NCBI GenBank assembly: GCA_045612665.1
Contig: JAZKZO010000003.1
Span: 32,084-96,083, forward strand
DNA length: 64,000 nucleotides
Direction of reading: 5' to 3'
Source: RGIG2000 sp045612665
GTDB taxonomy: Bacteria; Bacillota; Clostridia; Oscillospirales; CAG-272
Shown: one piece after another, positions 25,656 to 33,936 of the stretch
Position numbering within the stretch: the stretch's first letter is position 1
Layout of the letters: the number at the start of each line of letters is the position of its first letter
Made by a program: the position numbers and the translations under genes
Notes under the pieces: model-generated
Told to the model about the DNA's origin: nothing
The model's database searches: none
Seen by the model: only the letters and a program-made list of their open reading frames with translations

Positions 25656-27809
25656 TTATTGTAAAAGTGTTATTGTGGTAATAAGCATTACAAGAAGCCA
25701 AATTGCGTAATATCCAACAATTAAAAGCGAGCTTATAAAGGAGATAGCTCCAAACATACTCATACCGATAAGCACCGCTCCGATAATGGAAGCGATTACA
25801 CTTACAACGAGTCCAACCTTTCTAATTTTTGAAATGTTTTTACAAACAGGGATCGCCTTAATAAGCGACTTTGAGTGTCCCTTTGAAACGACACCGCTAT
25901 CAGCCTTTTCAAGGACAGCCGGAATTTCATCCTGCTTTGTGAGTCTTATAACACGCAAATCCGCCTTTTTGAGGCTCGACTGACGTCTTATAAGGTCATT
26001 GTTTATGTTAGGGTCAAAGGTTCTAATACCAACACAAACGTCGTTTCTATTAAGGTTTTTGACGGTTTGAGTAAAATCGTCATCCATTTCATATTTAATA
26101 TGCATTCTCGCACAAAGCTTACCGTTGCAAGCCATATACATTATGCTAACGTCCTCGTCAAGCTCCTCTCTTTCGTTTGGAACGTCAATGCCTTGCGAGG
26201 TGATGCCGTATCTATCGGCAAAAATTATCGTATCGTTATCAACCTTTACGCAAAGATAACTTCTACCCGAGCATACAAATCTAGAACGCTTGCTTTTTGT
26301 GAAGGCCTCGTTTGTAGCAAGCTCAAACACCTCGGAAAGAGGTCCTCCTACTGTATTAAAGCCGTTTGATGCGTAATAAAGAATTTTTTCGAGTGTGTAA
26401 TCGTTATATACATCAAGATTTTGAAGCTTTACGTTATACGGTGGGAATGCGGTTGTATCGTTTACGGACACTGCCTTAGAGCCGGAATATTCGTCGATAG
26501 TATCCTCACCGACGATTGTAGTTTCCTCCTCGTAAAGGCGTTTATTTCCTATAAGGAAAGGAACGCTAAACATAAATAATACGCCAACAGGCATAACCAT
26601 CATAGCGCCCGAGAACCAACTTGACATAGCTAGCATAAAGGCTTCTCCACGGAAGATGGAGATAATTGACATAATAAGAGGAACGCAAATTGCAAGCACG
26701 TAATAAGGATACATAACCTTCATTGTGCTTACGCTTCTATTGGTTCTTGCAAAATACTTCTTTACAAATTCCGCCTTGTCAATTCTAATAAGGTCTCCGA
26801 CAAAGTCCTTTGAAGCGGTTGAGAAAGCCTCGGTTTCAGCCTCGGAATCATCGGTTGAAACCTTATTAAGAACGAACTTTGAGTCCTTAGAGGAAACGAT
26901 GCTAAAGCTATATCTTTCTCTTACAACGTTTATGTAGGAGAAAGCAATTGACATAAGACAAATTATTGCAACCGGGAAGTTAAAGAATACGGGTGCAATT
27001 GAGTTTGGAATATAGTAGAAAGGAATAAAAATTATTGTGAATATCGAGTAAAGAATGCTTGCGCCCACGGCAAATACCGATATTGCCTCGGGAATAAATT
27101 CTTTTGAAATAATAGATTTCACTCCGTGATAAAGCTGCTCATATGCACAAACCGCGGAAAGCACTACGAGCACGAAATCAACAAGAAAATGCGCATAAGG
27201 GTGTGCTATCGCGCTAAAGATACCGGTTGGGTTTTTAGAAAAGAGCGTTATGTTTTCAACAAAGAGTAAAAACAGTGCAATTATGCCCGAAAGAATCATC
27301 TTTGTTCTTATGCTTCTCTTGGCATATTTGTACATTCCCATTATTTCTTTTCTCTGCTGACGGTCGGTGTACTCATAATAATCAGAGTGAATATCTCCCT
27401 GAAGAGATTCAATTTCAGCAGTTGAAGGATTAAGAGAATCGTCTATATTAAGAGATTTACCCGATTTATCGGCAATTCCGAACGCCTTCATAAAATCGTG
27501 CTCTCCACGAGTGGTATTAGCATAAGCCTCATCATATTCGATTTGCTCGTGCTCCTGTGGCTTGAAGGCGTGCTGTGTCCACTCTGACATAGGAGTTTTT
27601 TTCGCCTTTTGAGATTGAACTCCCACATCAGATGCGCGCTCAAAAACCTCAACGTCAGGAGAAATAAGCTCAACGTCGTCCTCTATTTCCTCAAAAGCTT
27701 CAATTTTTGAAGCCTCTGGTATGTCTTGAATTTCCTCTTGATACTCAAGCTTCTCAGGCTCTTCTCCAAGAGTAACATCCATTTCTATTTGGTCGTACTT
27801 TTCTTCCAT
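25656..27809 (-). CDS. P-type ATPase-like membrane protein lacking the DKTGT motif
   Basis: 717 residues. Residues 1-165 are acidic and probably cytoplasmic. Hydrophobic pairs lie near 170-230 and 240-295, then 365-420 and 665-715. The order resembles P1B/P3-type ATPases. MPVGVLFMFSVPFLIGNKRL (406-425) sits where the ion-binding helix would be, and KAVSVNDTTAF (445-455) aligns with the phosphorylation site but reads NDTTA for DKTGT. MYMACNGKLCARMHI and VGIRTFDP resemble the later P and N domain segments without the TGD motif. This is my reading by eye, so the relation is likely but not proven. If right, it is a pseudo-ATPase, perhaps a sensor or scaffold. It is 9 bases after rlmB. Confidence 0.6.
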   Translation of the reverse strand: MEEKYDQIEMDVTLGEEPEKLEYQEEIQDIPEASKIEAFEEIEDDVELISPDVEVFERASDVGVQSQKAKKTPMSEWTQHAFKPQEHEQIEYDEAYANTTRGEHDFMKAFGIADKSGKSLNIDDSLNPSTAEIESLQGDIHSDYYEYTDRQQRKEIMGMYKYAKRSIRTKMILSGIIALFLLFVENITLFSKNPTGIFSAIAHPYAHFLVDFVLVVLSAVCAYEQLYHGVKSIISKEFIPEAISVFAVGASILYSIFTIIFIPFYYIPNSIAPVFFNFPVAIICLMSIAFSYINVVRERYSFSIVSSKDSKFVLNKVSTDDSEAETEAFSTASKDFVGDLIRIDKAEFVKKYFARTNRSVSTMKVMYPYYVLAICVPLIMSIISIFRGEAFMLAMSSWFSGAMMVMPVGVLFMFSVPFLIGNKRLYEEETTIVGEDTIDEYSGSKAVSVNDTTAFPPYNVKLQNLDVYNDYTLEKILYYASNGFNTVGGPLSEVFELATNEAFTKSKRSRFVCSGRSYLCVKVDNDTIIFADRYGITSQGIDVPNEREELDEDVSIMYMACNGKLCARMHIKYEMDDDFTQTVKNLNRNDVCVGIRTFDPNINNDLIRRQSSLKKADLRVIRLTKQDEIPAVLEKADSGVVSKGHSKSLIKAIPVCKNISKIRKVGLVVSVIASIIGAVLIGMSMFGAISFISSLLIVGYYAIWLLVMLITTITLLQ

Positions 27810-27818
27810 TAGTCCTCC

Positions 27819-28676
27819 TTATTTATCCCCTCTTTGCATTCTTGCTGCGTGGCAAAGAATTACCGATGCGGCAGTAGAAACATTAAGAGAGTTAACCCTT
27901 CCATACATAGGGATTGATATAATAAAGTCGCTTTTATCCTTTATAAGCTTACCAACGCCGTTTCCTTCAGAGCCAAGAACGATGGCACAGTGGCAATCGT
28001 AATCAACTGCATAATAAGGCTCTCCACCAGCCTCGCAGGAGAAAATCCATACGCCCTTTTTCTTTAGCTCCTCAATAGTTGTAGCGATGTTCGAAACCTT
28101 GGCAATCGCCACGTGCTCAATTGCACCGGCAGAGGATTTATAAACGGCAGGTGTAATTCCTACTGCATGGCGTTTAGGAATAATAATTCCATGCGCGCCC
28201 GCGCATTCTGCGCATCTAATAACCGCGCCAAGGTTATGAGGATCCTCAATGCAATCGGCAATAACAATAAACGCCTTTTCGTTTCTTTCTCTTGCTATTT
28301 CAAGAATTGTATCAACGTCAACGTAATCCTTAAGCGCTGCCATTGCAACAACACCTTGATGGTTAGCGCCCGAGCTCATAAAATCGAGCTTAGAGCCCTC
28401 AACCTCAACAACGGGAATTCTCTTTTCAAGCGCTTGCGCAACAATCATTGTAAGAGATCCCTCGCGAGAGCCTTTTTTAACATAAAGCTTATCTATTGTT
28501 CTATCGGATTTCAAAAGCTCGGAAACGGCATTTCTGCCAATGACAATACCGAGCTCGTCAATCTCGTCTCTTTCCTTAAAGATTTTCTCATTTTTTCTTT
28601 TAAAATCGCCCTTGGGAGCACCCTTCTTGTCAAATGAATTTTTGCCCTTTGGACGGTCATATCTTTTATTTTCCAT
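27819..28676 (-). CDS. rlmB: 23S rRNA 2'-O-methyltransferase RlmB (TrmH family)
   Basis: A SPOUT methyltransferase for G2251 of 23S rRNA. The ATG at 28676 is preferred over a longer frame because GGAG lies 8 bases upstream and the extension is unlike the family. A basic N-terminal region of about 35 residues precedes GIVIGRNAVSELL. The core motifs IVIADCIEDPHNLGAVIRCAE, IVLGSEGNGVGKL and IPMYGRVNSLNVSTAASVILC are all present. 285 residues. It begins a run of four same-strand genes with gaps under 10 bases. Confidence 0.94.
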   Translation of the reverse strand: MENKRYDRPKGKNSFDKKGAPKGDFKRKNEKIFKERDEIDELGIVIGRNAVSELLKSDRTIDKLYVKKGSREGSLTMIVAQALEKRIPVVEVEGSKLDFMSSGANHQGVVAMAALKDYVDVDTILEIARERNEKAFIVIADCIEDPHNLGAVIRCAECAGAHGIIIPKRHAVGITPAVYKSSAGAIEHVAIAKVSNIATTIEELKKKGVWIFSCEAGGEPYYAVDYDCHCAIVLGSEGNGVGKLIKDKSDFIISIPMYGRVNSLNVSTAASVILCHAARMQRGDK

Positions 28677-28762
28677 AATTACTCCGTAAATACATAAATA
28701 TACAGTTACTATTATTTTAACATAAAGGTTAGAGTTTGTACAGTATTTTTCGCAAAAAATAC

Positions 28763-28792
28763 AAAAAACAGACCGGTTTGGTCTGTTTTTCA
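28763..28792 (-). terminator. Terminator after the zinc-ribbon gene
   Basis: AAACAGACC/GGTCTGTTT hairpin with a T run on both strands, between the zinc-ribbon gene and rlmB. Confidence 0.8.
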
Positions 28793-28840
28793 TAAATCTC
28801 AAATTAGTTTACAAAATATAATGCTTTATTTCATAGATAA

Positions 28841-29116
28841 TCATTGATTTTTCATTTGAGCGAAGCACTCACTGCAATATACAGGTCTGTCGCTATTAGG
28901 CTGGAAAGGAACCTTAGCTTCCCCACCGCATTGTGCACATACGGTAGTGAACATTTCCTTAGGAGCTTTAGCGGCATTCTTTCTTGCGTCTCTACAAGCC
29001 TTGCATCTCTGAGGCTCGTTTTGGAATCCCTTCTCCTGATAGAACTCCTGTTCACCTGCGGTAAACACGAACTCCTGTCCACAATCCTTACATGTTAATG
29101 TCTTGTCCTGAAACAT
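28841..29116 (-). CDS. Small zinc-ribbon protein
   Basis: 91 residues carrying four CxxC knuckles: CKDCGQEFVF, CKACRDARKN, CAQCGGEAKVPF and CSECFAQM. The N-terminal pair resembles the probable zinc-ribbon (zf-trcl) domain, and the second half the CxxC-CxxC type found in Clostridia. Two zinc sites are likely. Function unknown; nucleic acid or protein binding is the usual guess. AGAGATG upstream is the probable ribosome site. It lies just downstream of the SigH-like gene. Confidence 0.85.
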   Translation of the reverse strand: MFQDKTLTCKDCGQEFVFTAGEQEFYQEKGFQNEPQRCKACRDARKNAAKAPKEMFTTVCAQCGGEAKVPFQPNSDRPVYCSECFAQMKNQ

Positions 29117-29174
29117 CTCTCTTCTCCCCTTCAGGTATAAATTTATACCAAGCTTTCGCTGTAGTATTCTCTCT

Positions 29175-29717
29175 TTAAAGTCCGTTCAATTTTGCCTTAA
29201 TCCTACAAATAGCGTTATTTACAGATTTTTCAGTTTTGCCAATTTTAGATGAAATTTCTTTTCCCTTTTGTCCGGATGAATACATTTCAAATATCAAATA
29301 TTCATAACTCGACAAATGCGTCTTTGCAAGCTTATATAGCTCCTTTTGGTGCATTCGCTGTATCGCCTTATCCTGGATGTTTGCGGGGGTGGTTCCTTCG
29401 ATTAGGGGATCAGTTTTTTTAAGCCTCTTTTTTGAATTCAGCTCTCGAATACAAGAAACAAGTTTGTTTCTAACACAGACCTTTGCATATGCACCAAAGG
29501 TTCTGCCCTTGCTTTCGTCAAACGTCATAATAGCGTTATAGAAAGCAATTTTGGCCTCTTGAAGAAAATCCTCTCTATCCTTCAAGACCTCATGACACAT
29601 ATCCGAATATTTTTTGGACATACTAGTAAGCAAGCCCTGATATCTATCAAGCAAAGCCTCGAAAGCGGGATTATCGCCGTCCTTGGCAAAAGCAACAAGC
29701 TGCAAAATTTCGTCCAT
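29175..29717 (-). CDS. sigH: Sigma-70 family factor, SigH-like
   Basis: 180 residues from the ATG at 29717, which has GGAG 8 bases upstream; the longer frame adds 11 residues through the promoter leader. Region 2 is seen in YQGLLTSMSKKYS and DREDFLQEAKIAFYNAIMTFDESKGRTFGAYAKVCVRNKL. Region 4 is LSSYEYLIFEMYSSGQKGKEISSKIGKTEKSVNNAICRIKAKL. Regions 1 and 3 are missing. Proximity to rlmB echoes the Bacillus rlmB-yacP-sigH locus and supports SigH, the factor that starts sporulation, though the assignment is not certain. Confidence 0.8.
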   Translation of the reverse strand: MDEILQLVAFAKDGDNPAFEALLDRYQGLLTSMSKKYSDMCHEVLKDREDFLQEAKIAFYNAIMTFDESKGRTFGAYAKVCVRNKLVSCIRELNSKKRLKKTDPLIEGTTPANIQDKAIQRMHQKELYKLAKTHLSSYEYLIFEMYSSGQKGKEISSKIGKTEKSVNNAICRIKAKLNGL

Positions 29718-29738
29718 AAATACTCCATTCATAAAAAT

Positions 29739-29766
29739 ATTATAACACAAAATATATACTTGTCAA
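29739..29766 (-). promoter_or_regulatory. Promoter of the SigH-like gene
   Basis: Minus strand TTGACA-16-TATAAT, about 22 bases upstream of the start codon. Confidence 0.87.
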
Positions 29767-29845
29767 GAAGTTTTTTGCATTTTTTAAAAAAATTACACAA
29801 AAAATGCGATTTTTTTGTGTAATTTTCACAAATTGTAAAAAATTC

Positions 29846-30397
29846 TCATTCAAAAATATAATTTGTTTCTCCCGAAACGAGAGCAAGAGTTCCTCTAAAA
29901 ACTATTTCAGGTCTTCTTCTAAAGTTGAATAGCATTTTATCCGCCTCAAGCTTCGAGTCAACCTCAACGTCAATATTTAAAACCTTTCTACCAAACTCGG
30001 TTATTTCACAATGCACCATATATTTGCCGTTTTCCTGAAGTCTATGATAGCAATCGAGTCTTGCGCCACGCTTTTGGAACGAAAGGTGTCTTATAGCGCT
30101 TCTATAGCTTGACTCTCTTATACTTGGAAGAATTGTATCGCTAAGCTCAACGGCAATGGTCTTACCCGTCGAGGAAACCACGTAAAGGCTCTCTCCGAGC
30201 TCATCCTTGGCAACCTCAAGCACGTGTCCTGCATCAACAAGCTCACCAAAGCAGTCTCCACCGTCAAAATAGCTAACTACGTTTTCTTGGTGCAAAATGC
30301 TACACACATCAGAAAACTTTACAGGATAACCTATTCTCTCCATAAGGTACAAAATAAAAATTTTTATTTCGTTTTTATCAGTCATCGGAATGTCCAT
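29846..30397 (-). CDS. DUF4364 family protein, probable winged-helix regulator
   Basis: 183 residues from MDIPMTDKNEIKIFILYLMERIGYPV; this ATG has AGGAG 7 bases upstream, better than the ATG two codons earlier. The N-terminal 80 residues look like a winged helix (a helix pair, then YFDGGDCFGELVDAGHVLEV). The rest is a beta-rich domain (ISSTGK-like VVSSTGKTIAVELSD). The family is common in Clostridia and uncharacterised to my knowledge. It is divergent from gpr with about 100 bases between the two. Confidence 0.8.
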   Translation of the reverse strand: MDIPMTDKNEIKIFILYLMERIGYPVKFSDVCSILHQENVVSYFDGGDCFGELVDAGHVLEVAKDELGESLYVVSSTGKTIAVELSDTILPSIRESSYRSAIRHLSFQKRGARLDCYHRLQENGKYMVHCEITEFGRKVLNIDVEVDSKLEADKMLFNFRRRPEIVFRGTLALVSGETNYIFE

Positions 30398-30499
30398 TTT
30401 CATACTCCTATCCAAAACGATTTTATATATGATACCATATTTTTCGCATTTAATCAACTAAAATTTTTATTTTTTACATATTTTGACAGGTGGTAAGTT

Positions 30500-31345
30500 A
30501 TGGAATGCGAAAAAAGAACGGATTTGGCGCTTGATAATGCTTCGGTTTTAAAAAATCAAAAAAGCAAGGATTGGGAGATGCACAGTTATTATTTACATGG
30601 AGTTGAATGCATAAGAGTTGACATATTGACCAAAAAAGGAGAAAGTGCCTACAAAAGGAAAATAGGCACTTATATCACTTTAGTATGTGGCAAAATAGAA
30701 TTTTTGGACGAAACGAATTTGGAGAATGTAGCGCAAGCCTTATGCGATTGCATCAAAGAATTATACAAATCAGAAACACAGGATCGGTCATTTTTGATCG
30801 TGGGGCTTGGAAATAGGCTTATGCGCTCAGACTCTCTCGGTCCAAGCTGTATAGAAAAAATAGGACTTTACGAGAGCAAGGGTAAGCTTTATTTGCTCTC
30901 GCCGGGCGTAGCCTCTCAAAGTGGAATTGAAAGCAAGGAACTAATAAAATGTGCAATTTCAGCCACAGGTGCGACTAATTTAATATTAATAGACTCACTT
31001 GCAACAAGCTCTATTGACAGGCTTTGCTCTACAATTCAAATTTCAAGCACAGGCTTATGTCCGGGCTCAGGCACAAACGGCTCACGCGAAAGGATAAGCG
31101 AGGAGGAGCTTGGTATCCCTATTATATCGATAGGTGTGCCCACGGTGATTAGTGGTACAGGAATAATTTTAGACGCAATTAGCGAGTGTAATATAGAAAA
31201 AGTGCCCACCTGTGTTTATAATTTTGCAAATAATCACTCTTCTCTTTTGGTTTCTCCAAGCGAAATAGATATTATAATTTCTTCGGCTAGCGAGGTAATT
31301 TCAAAGGCAATCATTGAGTCAACAAAAAATCCACTACAAGCGTAG
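30500..31345 (+). CDS. gpr: Germination protease Gpr (spore protease, family A25)
   Basis: Degrades small acid-soluble spore proteins during germination. 281 residues. The N-terminus MECEKRTDLALDNAS contains the RTDLA propeptide-cleavage consensus. Family motifs are VGLGNRLMRSDSLGPSCIEKIG, SPGVASQSGIESKELI, LILIDSLATSSIDRL, TIQISSTGLCPGSGTNG and IISIGVPTVI. The propeptide is very short compared with Bacillus. RTDLA and the catalytic-acid regions are kept. A spore-specific sigma promoter was sought upstream and not clearly found. Confidence 0.94.
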   Translation: MECEKRTDLALDNASVLKNQKSKDWEMHSYYLHGVECIRVDILTKKGESAYKRKIGTYITLVCGKIEFLDETNLENVAQALCDCIKELYKSETQDRSFLIVGLGNRLMRSDSLGPSCIEKIGLYESKGKLYLLSPGVASQSGIESKELIKCAISATGATNLILIDSLATSSIDRLCSTIQISSTGLCPGSGTNGSRERISEEELGIPIISIGVPTVISGTGIILDAISECNIEKVPTCVYNFANNHSSLLVSPSEIDIIISSASEVISKAIIESTKNPLQA

Positions 31346-31357
31346 TGGATTTGTTTT
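31327..31357 (+). terminator. Terminator of gpr
   Basis: AATCCACTA/TAGTGGATT hairpin overlapping the gpr stop codon, followed by TTGTTTTT. Confidence 0.8.
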
Positions 31358-32118
31358 TAGATATCGGGGCTATCGTTAAAGCCGATTATTCTTCTTGTAA
31401 CAGTTACGGAAACATCAGCCTCATCAGCTAAGATTTTAACGAACACGTGCTCGTAATCGTCGGATTTTACAGTATAGGTAATTTCAGAATTCGCATCAAA
31501 CTCGGCGAGAATTTCGCTCTCCGAGGTTATTACAATTTTAGCATCGTCCTTAGACACATTACTTTGTGCTTTTATTGTTAAAACAATATAAGCATCCTCA
31601 GCATATGAAGCGGAAACGGTTCTTATTCCGCTCATATTTGTAGCTTCAAAATAGCATTCGCCATAATCGTACGGTATATAATCATAATCGACCTGGCTAT
31701 AATCATGGCCGTTAGTGATAAACTTATAAGAGGAAGCAATACAGTAGCTATCTTTTGTGAGTATTTGCTTTTCGGTTAAATCGGAAATTTCAAAGCTTTC
31801 GTCAATATCAATTTCCTCTTCTTTTGTAAGAAAATAATCCATCAAGGCTATTCCGCCAGCCAAAATAAGACACGCAGTATAAAAGCCCGCCAAGCACAAA
31901 AGAACGATATACCAAACCTTCCATTTTTTGCGCTTTTTCTTAAGCTTTTCTTTTCGTGCAAGAGCCTTCTCGTCCAAAACAGGAGCTTCGGAAACTGACT
32001 CCTCTACATTCAAGGAAGATTTCTGTTCTAAATTCTCTTTCAAATCACTTTCTTGCTCGCAGGAAGCTACTTCTTCAATTTTTTCTTTTTCGCACTCGAG
32101 AAAATTCTCATTATCCAT
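31357..32118 (-). CDS. Single-pass membrane protein of unknown function
   Basis: 253 residues from the ATG at 32118, which follows AGGAGG. An acidic N-terminal region (about 1-55) and a Lys/Arg cluster KKKRKKWKVW are followed by one membrane helix (WYIVLLCLAGFYTACLILAGGIAL) near residues 70-93. The remainder is probably outside the cell and beta-rich, with many Asp, Glu and Tyr. No known domain is recognised. Arranged convergent with gpr. Confidence 0.75.
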   Translation of the reverse strand: MDNENFLECEKEKIEEVASCEQESDLKENLEQKSSLNVEESVSEAPVLDEKALARKEKLKKKRKKWKVWYIVLLCLAGFYTACLILAGGIALMDYFLTKEEEIDIDESFEISDLTEKQILTKDSYCIASSYKFITNGHDYSQVDYDYIPYDYGECYFEATNMSGIRTVSASYAEDAYIVLTIKAQSNVSKDDAKIVITSESEILAEFDANSEITYTVKSDDYEHVFVKILADEADVSVTVTRRIIGFNDSPDI

Positions 32119-32180
32119 AGTAAGCCTCCTTAACAAAGCTCTTTTTTTATATTTTATCACAAAAAATCGACAATGTCAAC

Positions 32181-32209
32181 AAAAAAGCACCTTTAAACGG
32201 TGCTTTTCA
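32181..32209 (-). terminator. Terminator of the AEC transporter gene
   Basis: AAAAGCACC/GGTGCTTTT hairpin between the AEC gene and the downstream membrane protein gene. Confidence 0.75.
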
Positions 32210-32212
32210 TAT

Positions 32213-33157
32213 TTATGAAAAAATAGAATTGAGAATACTCATAAATAGTGGCATTGTAGCCATAGACAAAATAGACGACATTCCTGCACAAACCGCAGCT
32301 CTCTTCTTGTCTATTTCATACAATTCCCCAAACATAACAGCCGAGGTGGCGGTTGGCATTGCGAAAACGATTGCCATGAAAAATACATACGTTGTGTCAA
32401 AGCCAAGAAGCCAAGTGATTACGGTTATAACGGCAGGGGCAACGATTAGCCTTAAAAAGCATACATAGTAAACCTTCAAATCGCAAAATAGGTCTTTAAG
32501 GGAAACGGTAGCTATAAGAGAGCCCGTTATTATCATAGAAAGAGGTGTACAAATTCCACCGATATAAGAAACGGCAGTTGATATAAATGCAGGCATTTGG
32601 AACGGCAAAACGAACAACAAAATTCCTATTATACAAGGCAATGTGCCAAAATTAAGAATAAGGGTTTTGGGATTTATCTTTATATCTTCTCTTTGACGGG
32701 CAAGAATGATAATTCCCCAAGTCCACAAAAACAGGTTAAATGAAACCATAAAGAAGCTGGCATAAAAGAGTCCCTCTAATCCTAGCGCGCTTTCAACCAA
32801 AGGAAATCCAACAAAGCCACAGTTTCCAAAAATAATGGCAAATTCGGATATTTTCCTTTCATCAAGCTTTTTAAACTTGAAAACGGCAAAATATGCAATC
32901 ACTGCAACGATTGCGTGAAACACTATGCCGATTCCGAGTGTCATAAGACCTGTTAGAAGTCTTTGCGGCGAATATTCGACACTTATCATAGCACCGATAA
33001 TCATAAACGGCTGTCCAATTTTTATAACGATTGTAGACATAGCCTTCGAGACGCTCTCGTTTATGATTTTTGTTTTTCTAGCTATGTAGCCAACTGCGAG
33101 CATTATAAGCAACGCAAAAACAACCACATAAAATGCTCCTAAATTCATTTTAGCCAT
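32213..33157 (-). CDS. AEC family transporter (auxin efflux carrier type)
   Basis: 314 residues with about ten membrane helices in two halves. YIARKTKIINESVSKAMSTIVIKIGQPFMI near the N-terminus, EFAIIFGNCGFVGFPLVESALG in the middle and FAMPTATSAVMFGELY near the end are the family pattern. Bacterial members move organic acids such as malate, or are uncharacterised. The substrate cannot be deduced and no metabolic genes are next to it. Confidence 0.88.
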   Translation of the reverse strand: MAKMNLGAFYVVVFALLIMLAVGYIARKTKIINESVSKAMSTIVIKIGQPFMIIGAMISVEYSPQRLLTGLMTLGIGIVFHAIVAVIAYFAVFKFKKLDERKISEFAIIFGNCGFVGFPLVESALGLEGLFYASFFMVSFNLFLWTWGIIILARQREDIKINPKTLILNFGTLPCIIGILLFVLPFQMPAFISTAVSYIGGICTPLSMIITGSLIATVSLKDLFCDLKVYYVCFLRLIVAPAVITVITWLLGFDTTYVFFMAIVFAMPTATSAVMFGELYEIDKKRAAVCAGMSSILSMATMPLFMSILNSIFS

Positions 33158-33202
33158 CCCTTTTCTTAGTTTTCAATTGATTGTATCACTTTTACTTTAA
33201 AA

Positions 33203-33748
33203 TTACAATAGATTTGACAAATTTTCAACAGGATTTTTTTCACATATCTGCTGACATTCCTCCTCAATTTTAGAAATCAAGGTGTTTTTCATTTTTTCTC
33301 CGTACTCGCCAAGAAATGCATATTTTATATCCTTTGGATATATTCCGACGAGCAAAAGATAGTATTTTCCGTTATTTTTATCGTAGTAAGCTTTGGCAAA
33401 TATATTATATCTGCTATTTTCAAGACGTCTGCAAAGCAAGCAAAGATTATGTAAATTTTCAAATAGATAAAGCACCATTTGTGATGCTTCCTTTTTGGAT
33501 TTTTGCACATTTGCTTTAACTTGTTTTGTAACAAAAATATCACATGCTCCGTCCTTGGCAATGAAAATCTCCGTTGACACTTTATCTCTTTCGAAATCTA
33601 TTTCCGACCTTAAATTCGACCGTAAAAGAAGCGTTTTGACGCTATTGCCAAGGCTTTCGCCCGAATTTTTTGATATTTCAAGCTTTTGTGCCTCCTCTAC
33701 TGTCAGCGATATTTTAAAGGAATCGCTTCCTATTTTTATTATTTCCAT
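33203..33748 (-). CDS. MecA-like adaptor protein
   Basis: 181 residues starting MEIIKIGSDSFKISLTVEEAQKLEI, similar in pattern to the N-terminal substrate-binding domain of MecA, the ClpC adaptor. The C-terminal part (MVLYLFENLHNLCLLCRRLEN...KYYLLLVGIYP) has the layout of the ClpC-binding domain. The ATG at 33748 follows GAGG; the longer frame is rejected because it reads through an AT-rich leader. Similarity is at the fold level only, so an alternative family is possible. Confidence 0.6.
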   Translation of the reverse strand: MEIIKIGSDSFKISLTVEEAQKLEISKNSGESLGNSVKTLLLRSNLRSEIDFERDKVSTEIFIAKDGACDIFVTKQVKANVQKSKKEASQMVLYLFENLHNLCLLCRRLENSRYNIFAKAYYDKNNGKYYLLLVGIYPKDIKYAFLGEYGEKMKNTLISKIEEECQQICEKNPVENLSNLL

Positions 33749-33936
33749 ACTATACCTCGCAAAACAATGCTCTATATCATTATATATTTTTGGTATGTTT
33801 TTGTTCAATGCAAAAATTATGGATTTTGTGGTTACTACTGCCTCAAAGGCTTGTTTTTTAGATTTATCAAGGTAATTTGGTATTTTTTGATAAGGCTTCA
33901 AATATGATTTTAACAAAGAAAAAATTTGGAGGTATT

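Noticed and set aside
28113..28637. A 174-codon plus-strand frame antisense to rlmB
   Set aside because: It is Asn/Cys/Arg-rich and lies inside a well-supported gene; no ribosome site was seen.
30398..30499. A forespore sigma-G promoter before gpr
   Set aside because: CATATTTT-like boxes exist, but no matching -35 element at the right distance was found.
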